A DNA stretch of 64,000 nucleotides from Gonatopus flavifemur (GCA_018340375.1 JAFFJZ010000010.1:7006001-7070000), one strand, 5' to 3'; positions 13,801-24,059 are shown, numbered from the stretch's first letter. Notes: generated by a model from the sequence alone, not told the origin. Program-made: numbers and translations.

Positions 13801-14213
13801 GGATGGTATATAAATTATAGATAATTTTGAAAATTTTTCTATTCGAGTATGACAAGATGGCGTTGAGTTAAGAATTTGTCTGTTTAATAGCTGAAAGAGT
13901 TGTAATATAATATGATTCTATGATAGGTAGAAGTTACGTAGTTGGTTGGGGTAAGAATCCTCCCACTCAACCTCATCACGCAGCCTCGTCTTGTTTGAGA
14001 AAACCAGAACCCTGTGGCTGGGCGGATTTCGACAGGGACGCTCCAAATCCCTTGACCTTGTACGGTGCTTTAGTTTCTGGACCAGATGAAACTGACGCGT
14101 TCCACGATCATCGAGAAGATTATGTTTACACCGAGGTGACTCTCGATTACAATGCGGGATTCACCAGTGCTCTTGCCGGATTATTACAATTACGAATGAA
14201 ACCTCCGACTTAG
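4557..14213 (+). CDS. GH9 endo-beta-1,4-glucanase (cellulase), 3' part of a split gene
   Basis: Hydrolyses internal beta-1,4 bonds of cellulose; animal GH9 enzymes are secreted into the gut. Three exons, 4557-4897, 8846-9095 and 13927-14213, join in phase (1, 0, 1) into 292 codons covering the C-terminal two thirds of the usual roughly 430-450 residue catalytic domain. Visible family blocks are GSDLAGETAAALAAAS, DELAWAAAWLFKATN, TPKGLLYIDKLGTL, HAANVAF, NPPTQPHH and DYVYTEVTLDYNAG; the glutamate of TEV is the expected proton donor. The start, the signal peptide and the DAGD block with the catalytic aspartates were not found and should lie on short unrecognised exons or left of the window. The usual PHHR block reads PHHA. 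Introns of 3.9 and 4.8 kb are swollen by repeats and a mariner. Stop TAG 14211-14213; AATAAA 14254-14259. Family certain; full gene structure open. Confidence 0.93.
5640..6440 (+). repeat. Two direct copies of a roughly 250-bp sequence
   Basis: 5645-5895 and 6187-6440 share CGGAATTTTCCTATA, GGGAAATCAATTTCCG-like and TACGGAAAATTCCCAAC in the same order. Similarity is clear but diverged; in the cellulase intron. Confidence 0.65.
6590..7062. mobile_element. CACGG...CCGTG MITE hosting a piggyBac-like element
   Basis: Ends CACGGAAACACCGGATCTAT and (complement) CACGGAAAGACCGGGTCTAT; GA at 6588-6589 and 7063-7064. Same family as 56092-56827. Confidence 0.8.
6620..6810. mobile_element. piggyBac-like mini-element
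   Basis: 191 bp, perfect 15-bp inverted ends CCCTAGAACACGCAC, flanked by TTAG on both sides (a TTAA variant). CCCTAGAA ends plus a TTAA-like site are typical of piggyBac. Internal hairpin GGGGTCTTTCAGACCCC. Confidence 0.8.
7063..7983. other. AT-rich intron DNA, nothing recognised
   Basis: Part of the first visible cellulase intron; no repeat ends or coding signal seen. Confidence 0.5.
7984..8607. mobile_element. CCCACGTAGAAATT element
   Basis: Inverted ends CCCACGTAGAAATT; interior of repeated CGGTACTG words; a further GGCCACGTAAAAATTGACG copy at about 8274. No clear duplication. In the first visible cellulase intron. Confidence 0.65.
8846..9095 (+). CDS. GH9 endoglucanase exon B (TPKGLLYI block)
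   Basis: Acceptor AG 8844-8845, donor GTAAG 9096-9100. The exon begins VLLAQLTN in phase 0 and ends GGG plus one base. It carries TPKGLLYIDKLGTL and HAANVAFVCLEAAD. Family members usually have a D in the GDGG turn; here the end reads LGGGG. Confidence 0.92.
9348..10570 (+). mobile_element. Mariner element, degenerate, in cellulase intron
   Basis: Terminal inverted repeats start TTAGGTGTACAAC on the left and TCAGGTGTACAAC (complement) on the right, flanked by the TA target duplication at 9346-9347 and 10571-10572. 1223 bp, close to full length. Inserted in sense orientation in the second visible intron of the cellulase gene. Confidence 0.93.
9478..10540 (+). pseudogene. Mariner transposase, frameshifted
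   Basis: The frame opens MSVFEPDSRHLREVL, contains the helix-turn-helix (SLGVTQQTISKRL) and stops at 9844-9846 after a short deletion shifts the frame. Remains of the catalytic triad continue in other frames: TGD near 9918, HDNA near 10212 and SPDIAPAD near 10300. Not functional. Confidence 0.9.
10641..12226. mobile_element. Long-TIR element ACTGTTTCAAAA
   Basis: About 430-base inverted arms (for example AAATTTAGCTTCGATTAATA near 11221 against its complement near 11855); right flank TTAA, left flank TTAG. Left arm is split by the MITE at 10837-11048. Confidence 0.72.
10837..11048. mobile_element. TTAA-flanked MITE, copy 1
   Basis: 212 bp, ends GGGGATTCATTAC and complement of GTGAATCGCC; flanks TTAA and TTGA; internal palindrome CCCCCCAGTTTTCTCA. 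Confidence 0.72.
12236..13920. other. AT-rich intron DNA, no gene seen
   Basis: Rest of the cellulase intron. Holds ATCAGGTTG-type repeated words at 12540-12660 and 13465-13680 and a TTA microsatellite near 13037-13059; otherwise nothing recognisable. Confidence 0.6.
13927..14213 (+). CDS. GH9 endoglucanase terminal exon with catalytic Glu
   Basis: Acceptor AG 13925-13926; phase 1 completes the glycine codon, then RSYVVGWGKNPPTQPHH. The catalytic glutamate lies in DYVYTEVTLDYNAG. GALVSGPD and the terminal helix SALAGLL are present. Ends TAG 14211-14213. Confidence 0.94.
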
Positions 14214-14253
14214 AGATACAAGACTAATTATAAATCTATCTTCAAGAGAGTGA

Positions 14254-14259
14254 AATAAA
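14254..14259 (+). promoter_or_regulatory. Polyadenylation signal of the cellulase gene
   Basis: AATAAA lies 40 bases after the stop codon. Confidence 0.65.
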
Positions 14260-14857
14260 CGTATTATGTTATTATTTGTCCATGAAGCATTAGAATTCAT
14301 TCAGTGACTTTTCTATCAATGACGATTCTATCCTCAAATGTAATGACAGCTTGGTAATAAAAGTTTCTGTTAGTTATCAGTCTCTTTTTTCAATACCTAA
14401 CAACAGTTAGGTTTGTTAGTACCTAAAAAAGCATTCTGTATTATATCATATCAATCACGTTAAATACGTTAATTATTGTGTCCGTTCCTCTATGAAGGGA
14501 CATTCACATAACTTTTTTTAAAACCAGGTCACAAATTCATTGTTATAATAATGAACTCGAGTATTCTCGTAAGAAGTTCTATTATCCAATACATGAAAGT
14601 ATTTTAATCTCTTTGATCAATTCATTGAATCGCAATCGCATCAAACATTGTGCCTGAGGAACAAAGAGTTGATATTTTACTTTCCTGTGTTTAGTCTCCG
14701 ATTTCTCATTATGATTATCCTGTATTGTGATATACCATGATATACCACGTGGATGATATTATCGGCATCAGAGCAATTATTGCAACAGCGGGCACGTATC
14801 ATTAGTCGTCATCGATTACACTACCGATAACAATAGTTCTTCAATCTCTCGGTCGTC

Positions 14858-14954
14858 ATGATTCGGAATTACAATGCTCCTAAAACTGTGATATCCCTAA
14901 TATTATCATTAATTCTCATTCTGGTGGTTCATTCGAAATATTTCTTCATACACG
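14858..14954 (+). CDS. Signal-peptide exon of the Cys-rich protein
   Basis: ATG 14858 is followed by a short polar start and the hydrophobic run VISLILSLILILVV, a typical signal peptide. A strong donor GTGAGT at 14955 pairs in phase 1 with TTTACAG|CA at 15093. The 138-nt intron contains no stop, so an isoform retaining it (46 extra residues) is possible. Confidence 0.65.
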
Positions 14955-17900
14955 GTGAGTATATTCATCCAACGATAACTCTGCGAGGTGTGAGACAAAA
15001 TCTTGTTTATCGCGATTCATACAATCTTGAAAATTCAAATTATTTATCAAATTATTATGAAAGAATAATCCTGGGGTATCAAATATTTACAGCAGGAAAT
15101 AATCCATCTATCCTACGTCGAGAATGTTCATCCTTGAATTGTACGAAAAATGAAAAATGCGTCAGTAGAAAATTTTGGTGTAAACGTCCACCCTGTCCAA
15201 CTATGACTTATTGTTCAAAGTCGGAAAGAGGTGAATTCATTATTCTTTCACAGATGAAAGTTACAATTTCCAAATAACATGAAATATCGTTGCAGACACC
15301 AAAAGAGGTCCAAGAACCTGTGAGAGGGTGAAATGCCCTGAAGAATACATCTGCATAATTAAAGTTCATCATTGCAGTTGGAATCAAAGTATTCAAAAAC
15401 TATAGAAATTTATTCTTCCTTTTTGAATCCTCATCTAAAGAAAACGAATATTTTCAGCGTGTAAACAGCAAATAGGTAGATGCGTGCGGAAGAACGAATA
15501 TCTCGAGAAACCGGCGGTTTGCACCGAACTCTCATGTCCTACCGGATTTCGATGTATCTTACAAGAATCACATTGCAATCAAGCACCTTGTAAATTAATA
15601 AAAAATTGCGCCAAGTCGAAAGGTGAATAACTTCTCTCAAGTTTAGGGCACACTTTTTTATCTAAAGCCTCCACTCTCCTCAAACATTTTCATCTGTCAC
15701 TGAAATTCATTATAATACGAAATAGATTCGATTCTTGATAAATACATTTTCTTAATAGCACAACAGCACCTTTTTGTTTACGAAATCCGTTATGTTCATG
15801 AAATATTCATGTCTTAAATCTTCATGATGATCTCATCTATATTCATATTATATATATTTATCTATTCCATTTCATAGAGGTGGAAGACTGGCACGAGAAA
15901 TGCAAAAGCTTAGGTTGTCCTTCGGAGTACGAATGTTTTTTACGAAGGCCAAACGATGATTGTCATTTTTCTTCTTCTTGTAAATACACCCCTGATTGTA
16001 CAACGACGAATGGTTGGTATGATCTTATTTGAAATAAAAAAAATCGACTTTGAATAATTTGTTGTTGGAAAGGTTTGAAATGTCTTTCATGTACCCTCTA
16101 AACTCCAGATATTTAAATGTTTATTCTGTGATTGAAATATAGAATGAATAACCATCATGTGCTTATTTAAATTCATATTTTAACCGTCGTGTTCTGTACA
16201 AAAATTGAAAAACATGAATACGTGTTGATGTATTAAGAGAATGAAGTTTTGAACGAGTACTGTCGGGGTTGGATTTGTCCACGATCGCAGGAGTGCGCAG
16301 TAAGAATTCAAAAACCATGCCAACTGAAGAACTGTGAGGTGAAAAGATTTTGTGCTGGAAGCGATTCAATCTTGATGCATCAGCAAAAATCTCTTTCCGA
16401 ATCTCTTTGGAATTCTCAAACGCCCAGCATGGAATATCTTGCGATCTACAACAATTCTGTGGTAATCTATCATCCAAATCGGTTGAGAGAATCGGTCAAT
16501 TGAGGAGAATAAATTATTTTTCAAATTTCTGAATAAAGGAGGAGCACGAAAATCCTCCGGTAATCGAAAAAACCTTGACACAAATGGAAAAAGAGCTCGT
16601 TCAACAAGATTACGGGGACTGGGATTCGAGGACGTTGTTGGAAACAACAACCATGATCGAAAAACAACAGGTAACGAGTTCGCGTTCTCAATCATTGCAA
16701 AGAGATAAATGTTGATTCGTGTATTTAATTTTAGATGAATAGTAATACAACTTACTCGAGAGAGGACGATCAATTGATCGAACAAGGATTTTTAGGAGAC
16801 ACGAAGTAGGTCGATCTGAACACTTGGAAGTTTTTATTTGTGAAAGGAAAAGCAATTGGAGGAACAGTAAAATTTTCTTTCGTGTTCATTCGTTTATAGA
16901 TATACAACTACATCGAATCAACGGGATCCGTTGAAATCTACTTTACCTTCTCCGACTTCATGGTTGAACCACGTGAAATTGAAAACTGGGGTCGGTTCGA
17001 TTCAAAAATGGATCAAAAGTGCTAAAAAACACGAGAATTATCAGGTATTCAACACATTTTTTTATAATTGTATTTTTTTGTCGCAGCCTCGTATTACAAT
17101 TTGAAGGAAAAAAAAATTTGATGGCATAAATTATTATAGTACTTTATATTTGTTCGTAAGTCAGAGATATTGAAAGATTCCCAACTGTGACTGCTCTCGA
17201 TTACTGATCATTTCTACCATCAGTGATAGTGAGAAAACTACACTCTAACAACTTTCACTATCACGATGGTGAAAATGATCATTAATCGAGAACATATATA
17301 GTCAAAATCTTCTAATGCCTCTGGCCGAAGAGACAGTGATAATTTGATATAATGTAGTTTCTCTCATTAAAAGTGTTTCAAATTCTATCGAAATTTTCCA
17401 TAGGAATTTCAGCAATGGTTATTGTCGATCAGAAATCTCCTTGGACCTTTGACTTACGAATTGTGGCTGGACGAAATCCGAGCTTTGACATCCAACAATC
17501 CGGAATTCCAAGAATGGCTACCTGTCGCTAGTCCTCGTGGGATTCCCAATCCACACAATCTTTTTTATCCAAATATTCAAAGAATCGACGTGAACGACGA
17601 TTATAGTGTTCTGAAAGATAATGGAAATATTATCCCCCAAAATTGGGTAAGAACAGAATTAGAATATAATATGATAACAATTTGAAAATCAAGTTGTCGA
17701 TTTGTTCTTAGAATTTCGGATCGAGTAGTTTTCCTAGCAGTTATGTGCCAAATTTGCAAACCAACGACTACAACTATGATCATTCGAGAGCAAATTTTTC
17801 TCGACAGAATGAGGTGGGTGATGCGTCAAAACAGACATTTCATGATAAATTCATGTGGAGCAGTACACCTCATGGACCAGGAAATACAGAAAATTCACAA

Positions 17901-20900
17901 AACTTGTGGATGCAGATGAATGTAGGCAAACATCCGCACGAATCTTATCCTTCTTCGTATTACGAACAGGTGCATTACGATATCATACAATCTTCAACAA
18001 GGAAACCTAATTTCGAACATCTTCGGAAATTCCATGGATACAAAACTGCAATTCCTTCGTGGAATTCAATGGTAAATTCAGTGGAAGTGCTCATAAATTG
18101 TTTAAATCATTCACTGAGATTTATCAATAGATTTCTATAGGGATTCATATCATGGAACAATCTTTGATCTTTCGTCTAGGACTTCAGTGAGATACAGGTG
18201 GAATATTGGTGGAGAGATGAGAACTGTAGAAATGAGGTACAACGAAAAAATGTATCCGGCTACTCCTAGAAAACATGTAAGCTTGTCATAAGCTTGTTAG
18301 GCTTGTCATTCGATTGTTTTTGACTTGTTATTGACAACCTTGTCAGTGTAAGGTTCCCTAGTAGAAATTTTGGACGGGAGAATATCAGGGCCTGCTGAGG
18401 CATGCCTGATTCCCTATAAGGTCCTCATCAGGTTTCGTTACGGGATTTCCTATTTTCCACGATTTTATGGAAATCTTATCCGAACCCTGTTATACCCTTG
18501 CTTTACAACAGTATTTGAATCCTATTAGGGAAATCAAGTAAGGCCCCTGTAAGGACCTTGTAAGATTTTCTTTATTCACGGTTTCCGGATTCTAACCTGA
18601 TCAGGACCTTATTGAAAATGGGGAATGCCTGATCAAATTTTTACTAGGGTTGCTACAACTCTACTGTAAGGGTTTTGTAAGCTTGTACCCTTGTCGCGTG
18701 TCTACTAGAAAGGTTATGTCAACCTGGCAGCCAGGTTGAATTGCTATCTAGACTGTATTTTCAAAATAATTTGGACAGAATATTTTCTACGGACGTTGCA
18801 ATATTCCCAGGGTCTCCTAAAGAAATCACTTGGAGATATGAGTTGTTTTGCAGTTACTATAAAGTTTCTAAGACCACAACCCCAAGAGAACACAAACCTC
18901 CAGGAACATTCAGTGAACCTTCCTGAAGGTTTGCGGCAAATGCTAGGCAAAATCGGATGTGAAGGAAATCGGACACGGATCTTTTTGGCTCCGGCCAAAT
19001 GGTTTTTACTTGGATTTGCTCATTACTGTACCAAATTCCACCTCCATACCGACGAAATCCTAGTTGAACGATCGCTGGTTGTGCTGTATGGTTTGTCTGA
19101 TTCCGTTATTTTAAAAATTCTTGGCACATTGTTTGAAATATAAATATTTTTTACAGGTAAAGGATGGAGTAGATCGCTCATTAATTCCACCACCAAACTT
19201 GAATTCATTCCTCCCAACATACGATAACATTCGGATACCTGCAAATGCTCGATATCCAATCGTACCCAGCCCGACACCACAAATTTTCAATGTCGCTACA
19301 CGGAATAACGATGACGTGTCAACGTTACAAACCTCAAACCCACCCCTACGAACCGACTGGCAATCTGATTCTTTGAACTTACTTAACACATTGAATAATT
19401 TCAATCCACACCATCATGATTTCACACTTCCACAAATCCCTCTTGATATAACCGGTGAAATTCAGAAAATCCCAACCCATATACCCATAGATTATTCAAT
19501 TTGGCAGAGAGTTGAGTATTGGAAAAAGCGATATATGGATCTCCTCAAAGCAAGAACCAAATCTCCTCGAATTTCTGATAAAAAATCACCCGGAATCAAT
19601 GAGGATTTCCGTAGGATATCAGATGATAATTCTGACGATTCGCTGGGAGATGATTTAACGGAAGCGGAAAAATACTTCTTTTACAACATATACAATGAAG
19701 ATGCTACAAACGAAGCACAAAAATCTACTAAAACAAATGACTTAACCGAAACGGAAAAATACTTCTTTGATAATCTATACAATGAAGATGATACAGTTGA
19801 ACCACAAAAATCTACTCAAACGAATGAAGAAGATATTAAAAACGATGCTTCAGAATCATGGAGAACCCATCATCATGATTTTCTCAGAGTATTACAACAA
19901 ATACTTCACCGGGAACGATCTTATCACAAAAAAGTGAGTGTTTGTTTATTATTCTTTGAATATCGATAAAGATTGAAGTCGATTCTGCATTTCGTTTTAG
20001 GATCAAAAAGGTTCAAAAGTACCAGGAGGACAACAAAATTACAATGTGGAGGAAATTAACCAGATTCTCGATCAAATTCATCCAAAAACGCCGAAAAGAA
20101 ATTCGAATCGAAGAATAAACAGACCTCTGGATGGGAATAGAACCAAATCCAAGGGTAAAAGCACATTCTTGCCGTTTAAAAAACTTTTCATACTACCTGA
20201 TTTGAAAATGAATTTATATGTCTGTTTAAAGATGTTCCTATCGCCAAGCCAACCGAAGTCATAGAATCTGTCGAAGATAAGCTTCAGAATTTCTTGAAAA
20301 AACTTATTCAAATGAGCGCAAACAATTCCAATCCTACTCTAAATTCGAAGAATAAAATTCAATATTCGATTTACATCGATGACCTCGATAAGTTGAAAAA
20401 AGCAGATAAGACTGATATTGAATTGGAGGTACTTCACAATAATACAAATGACAATCGTAATCCTCCGGAGTATAACACGGAATCGAACAAAAGACCTGTT
20501 CAAAACACTGACGTTCTGAATTTGATGGAAGATTCCGAAATGCGTGTAAAGAAGAGAAAAAAGACTTTACCGTTGTCTTCTACCGATGACCTCGAACATG
20601 TTCTGAACACTCAAAAGTCTAAGGACTACGAGGACACTCCTTTTGAATTTGTACGATCTGATAACTTGAAGAATGTTCAATTATCTGAGAGCGAAGATCA
20701 TATTGAGGCGGATAAGCATGATTCTTCTCGTATCTCTGACGTGGTTAGTTCATAATTATGTATAAATTGAATGTATATAACTTCCATGTGGGAATTGAAA
20801 CTCAACAGTACACCATGACTGAATTTCATTTTCAGGAGAATCCTTGGATAACTCTGAAACCGATTAAAGATCCAGATCAACTCCCCTACGGAAATCAAGA

Positions 20901-20976
20901 TTATTCAATCTTCAAAATTAGTGATGATTACAATGAGGGCACCGATACTCATCGTAACGAAACATCAAAGGTGTAA
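14858..20976 (+). CDS. Unrecognised secreted Cys-rich protein, 15-exon model, about 1087 aa
   Basis: I do not recognise this gene. Model exons: 14858-14954, 15093-15230, 15296-15388, 15458-15622, 15878-16012, 16238-16338, 16539-16670, 16735-16805, 16900-17044, 17404-17646, 17712-18071, 19157-19933, 20001-20154, 20232-20743, 20836-20976. They sum to 3264 nt, and every junction is GT-AG with matching phase, which is strong evidence for one gene. Order: an N-terminal hydrophobic signal segment (residues about 10-27), Cys-rich modules to about residue 243, then a polar, disulfide-free tail (about 244-1087) rich in N, D, E, K, P and H with basic patches (KKRKK). The donor after 16012 (GTTGGT) is the weakest junction. 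It starts 644 bases after the cellulase stop on the same strand. Structure suggests an extracellular matrix, cuticle, silk-like or saliva/venom protein; that is only a guess. Confidence 0.72.
15093..16338 (+). CDS. Five exons coding repeated six-cysteine modules
   Basis: Exons 15093-15230, 15296-15388, 15458-15622, 15878-16012 and 16238-16338, joined by phase-1 introns. The module is roughly C-x3/4-C-x4/5-C-x6/7-C-x4/5-C-x4/5-C. Readable examples are CSSLNCTKNEKC, CPEEYIC, LSCPTGFRC, LGCPSEYEC and WICPRSQEC; one module is split across two exons. Phase-1 symmetric exons are typical of extracellular module shuffling. The CPxGxxC...CxxxPC spacing resembles small disulfide domains in arthropod secreted proteins, but I cannot name the family. 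Confidence 0.72.
16539..18071 (+). CDS. Middle exons of the Cys-rich protein (cysteine-free spacer)
   Basis: Exons 16539-16670, 16735-16805, 16900-17044, 17404-17646 and 17712-18071. The phase pattern 0, 2, 0, 0 matches on both sides of each intron. The protein is hydrophilic, with W-containing stretches (SWLNHVKLK, SIQKWIKSAKKH, FQEWLPVASPRGIPNPHN). No known domain seen. Start of 16539 versus 16542 is ambiguous (tandem AG). Confidence 0.66.
18178..19110. repeat. Decayed fold-back element with nested pieces in the 1.1-kb intron
   Basis: 18178-18250 (GTCTAGGACTTCAGTG, GGTGGAGAGATGAGAACTG) and 19035-19100 (CGACGAAATCCTAGTTG, GGTTGTGCTGTATGG) match the two arms of the element at 61632-62024, with the 18356 element and a CCCCAAGAGAACACAAACC fragment (18881-18899) between. 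Frames here are repeat-derived. Confidence 0.6.
18356..18649. mobile_element. CCCTAGTARAAATTT element in Cys-rich gene intron
   Basis: 294 bp; inverted ends CCCTAGTAGAAATTT / CCCTAGTAAAAATTT; TT at 18354-18355 and 18650-18651. Confidence 0.82.
19157..19933 (+). CDS. Large exon with 29-residue tandem duplication
   Basis: Acceptor TTTTTACAG ends at 19156; donor GTGAGT at 19934. 259 codons, phase 0 to 0. Two tandem copies of a 29-residue unit beginning DLTE(A/T)EKYFF (19652-19738 and 19739-19825) differ at nine positions. His-rich HHHDF motifs occur twice (NPHHHDFTL and THHHDFL). Confidence 0.75.
19652..19825 (+). repeat. Two tandem 87-bp coding repeats
   Basis: In-frame duplication inside the large exon; each unit is 87 bp (29 codons). 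Divergence is scattered, so the duplication is not recent. Confidence 0.75.
20001..20976 (+). CDS. Last three exons of the Cys-rich protein gene
   Basis: Exons 20001-20154, 20232-20743 and 20836-20976. The first two join in phase 1; 20743 to 20836 joins in phase 0 with donor GTTAGT. The reading frame through 20743 also meets a TAA at 20753-20755, so an isoform ending there is possible. The final exon ends TAA 20974-20976 after HRNETSKV. Confidence 0.66.
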
Positions 20977-22113
20977 CAAAATCATTGAAGAGCTATGTAC
21001 CGCACAGGACTCTTCAACGAATAAGAACACGGATGTTATGTGTGAATATATATCCCAAGCGGCCAATACTCTCACACCATAGGAATTGTTCAATCATTAA
21101 GTGTGGTTTATTAGGTTCAACCCTAGAATAAATGACTCTAGGGATTAACGATTTTTGTAAAGTAGTACTAGAAGAGAAGTACACCCTTGGAAGTGCCTTA
21201 CCAAATACTTGCAGAGACTTAGAAGCCTCTTAGGAGAGCATTTCTATCAGGGAAAGTCCGTTCTATGATATTTGATAAGAAATAAGTTAGTAGTTTTTAT
21301 CTGTACAATAAACTGTAGTTTCCTGTCTTTAGTATCATTCCTGCTCAAAATACCAGATACATTTCAAGAATTTTATGGGAATCTACGTGGTTCTTTTATT
21401 GTGAAATTCTTGACAGCACTTGAAGGTTTCCAAAACATCCTCAGGATATGTGATGATTAATTGAAAATTTAATCAATAAACATACTTCACCGCGCTTATA
21501 AAATTGAAGAGGCGGGATAGGTAATCTTTCTAATAACGTATATTGAAAAACCCGAAAGTATTCCAATTATGATTGATCGTGATGGTTCTGACAATAATCG
21601 AGCGATATTGGTTGGAAGATGGGTTAGGCGTGGCACAGTTTATGATCAATGATGGATCAACGAAGTTGATTTATTAACCGCTCATATTTTTACAATATTT
21701 AGAACGTTGGCAACCATCCTTGCTTTTATGTAGATTGCCCAACCTTGCGTCCAGTTATATTTCAACATCAGCATTGGCGGAGCCTGAAGATTTTTATATG
21801 AAGCAGTCTTATTATTACAAGATCATCTATTGATTCTACCAATTTCCACGTAGGACGCATCGGGGGTTCTGAAACTCTGTTCTAATTCTTTTATTCGTGC
21901 ACCAAAAAAAATAGTATAGCTAATCCAATAGCCAGTTTGAATGCGACAAATCCTGTCGTACGATTTAATCAACTGAATATTGATTAAAATTCAAGGTGTT
22001 ACAAGGATCTCAGCATTTCACTTTTACGAAATTGATGGCCACACAGTTTTCCAATCTTCCATTTATTATCACCTCTATACGAGTAAATATATAAATTATA
22101 TCAAATAATCCTT
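20977..22113. other. Intergenic, nothing recognised
   Basis: 3' side of the Cys-rich gene; no clear AATAAA close to the stop (AATAAA occurs at 21474-21479). Confidence 0.5.
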
Positions 22114-22226
22114 CCCAGATAGCACAGAATTCAGAGTTCGTAAAGAATTCTTCAAGACATCATTTGAACTCTGGAGTTCTAAAAAAGTTCTTCAAGAATT
22201 CATCGACAAACTTTGTGCTATCTGGG
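22114..22226. mobile_element. CCCAGATAGCAC mini-element
   Basis: 113 bp; ends CCCAGATAGCACA inverted; TT on both flanks. Confidence 0.85.
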
Positions 22227-23119
22227 TTTTGTCTTCCCATAACGCATTGAGAAACAAAACTTAACATAAAAATCAAATTTTGTGGAATGGAATTTAGTAC
22301 TCAAATAAAATATGTTCCATTTCAACGAGGAGAGGGTAAAACTCTCATAACATGAGAGTTTGAATTTCCCATCGTATATACATATGAATCAGATCAGATT
22401 CCTGCGACGTTTCTTCACGAGCGACAAACAAAAATTCATTCCGCGTAAGACGCCCTGCGGCTCATTGCTTTCAACTGACCTACCGTACAAACAGATCGTG
22501 ACTAGTCACGATAATCGATCGTGCCTCTCTACGTCGTGAAAATTTACAATGAGATCCGATCAAACTGTATTTCGTGCTACAAATAATTGCGCTTCGTGAA
22601 GACGCGGGGTACACCTTTCAATTGCTCAGAGCTAAATCTAATTTTGGTTTGAAATTGTTGTAGAATTAATCGTTCTAGGGTAGACCATGTTGCACCAATG
22701 AGGTGATAGTGACATATTTTCTCATACACGAAGAAAAATGCGGTTGGCGTTCTTCTGGAATGGTCCTCTAGAAAACTGACATCTTAAAAGCAATTCATGT
22801 ATATTTATCCAAATCTACGTTACAAATTTCTAGAATCTTGAGACATTTTCGAAGAATTTTGGAGGTCTTCCAAATTGTTTCAGCGGAGGTTCATATAGTT
22901 TTGATATGCATCATTTACATAGTACACGACACAAAGTACACTGAAAAAAAACAAAGTAGCATAAATTTTCATTCATCCATTAAACCACCTCGGTGTTGAT
23001 AACATCTTTTCCTCAAAATAACATTGAACGAAAACTTTATTTGTATTTGATGAATCTTGTTTTTCATACTGAATCTTGGAATCTCAATTTGGATCAAATA
23101 CCAATAAACTCCCCTCTCA

Positions 23120-23443
23120 CAGGGCCGTCTTTAAGGCAGGGCACACCGGGCCCGAGCCCAGGGCCTCCTGCAAAAGGGGGGGGCCTCTTCGTAGAGAATC
23201 GATAAGATTTTTACATATTTTCTTAAAAAGGTTACTTAAACAAAATGAAATCAAGTTATTTTTAAAATGAAACTAATTCTAGATATACGAACAAGTGGAA
23301 ATTTAGTCAATACTTATTTTAAAGAAAAATCATAATGATTAACGTTAGAGTGATTTTTGAAAAATTTCAAGATTTTACGTCTCCTTACATGGGCCTCCAC
23401 TCTAAGTCGGCCCAGGGCCTTGAAGCAATGAAAGACGGCCCTG
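23120..23443. mobile_element. hAT-type MITE with exact 8-bp target duplication
   Basis: 324 bp, inverted ends CAGGGCCGTCTTT; CCCTCTCA directly repeated at 23112-23119 and 23444-23451. GC-rich ends with a G-run (GGGGGGGG), AT-rich core. Confidence 0.9.
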
Positions 23444-23558
23444 CCCTCTCAGAATAAATAAAATGTTGAATAATTCCAAAACAATTCCTGATCTTCGCGT
23501 CATTTGTTATATGCTCTCACAAGTCCTAATTTCAGAGCCTGCATTGGTTCTATCGAGG

Positions 23559-24057
23559 CCCAAGTAGCACAACAGGTTAGAAATGCTAAGAAGGTTCTTT
23601 GAAGTTCTGAGTATATTTTTTATGAACATTCATAGAATCTTCGAATGGGACTGTTGCGGATAAGTATATTCTATGCATATTCTCAGGATGTATTTTACGA
23701 ATTTATCCAAAACAGTCTCACCCCTGTGCGAAAAAACCAATAGAACCCGATAGGCGAAATCCTAATGGAATCAATGATATCCTATCGGTTTCTGTGCGGT
23801 TATTGTCACAGGACCCAAGGGTTTCTATGAGATTCTAAGTGGAATCTGATGTTCCATGGGTTTCTATCAGCATGATCGGCAAAACCTGATTAATTCTGAT
23901 AGGAATAAAATAGCTTATCGGTTCCTATGCGGTTATTGTCACAGTACCTATGGGAATCCATGGGAATCTATGGGACTTTTCGGACAGGGACCTGCACATT
24001 CTATGCATGATCTCAGAATCAACGCAGCATGTTTGAAATGTTCTTGTGTTACTTGGG
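23559..24057. mobile_element. CCCAAGTARCACAA element hosting another
   Basis: Ends CCCAAGTAGCACAA / CCCAAGTAACACAA inverted; GG on both flanks (23557-23558, 24058-24059). Guest at 23722-23989. Confidence 0.78.
23722..23989. mobile_element. CCCTGTSCGAAAA guest element
   Basis: Ends CCCTGTGCGAAAA / CCCTGTCCGAAAA inverted; AC at 23720-23721 and 23990-23991. Two internal GTGCGGTTATTGTCACAG repeats (near 23796 and 23929). Confidence 0.82.
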
Positions 24058-24059
24058 GG

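Noticed and set aside
16366..16785. Long minus-strand frame (139 codons)
   Set aside because: Lies opposite plus-strand exons of the Cys-rich gene whose splice phases fit; no motif in the minus frame.
18736..19143. 135-codon frame in the Cys-rich gene intron
   Set aside because: Sequence matches repeat pieces also present near 61480 and 61632.
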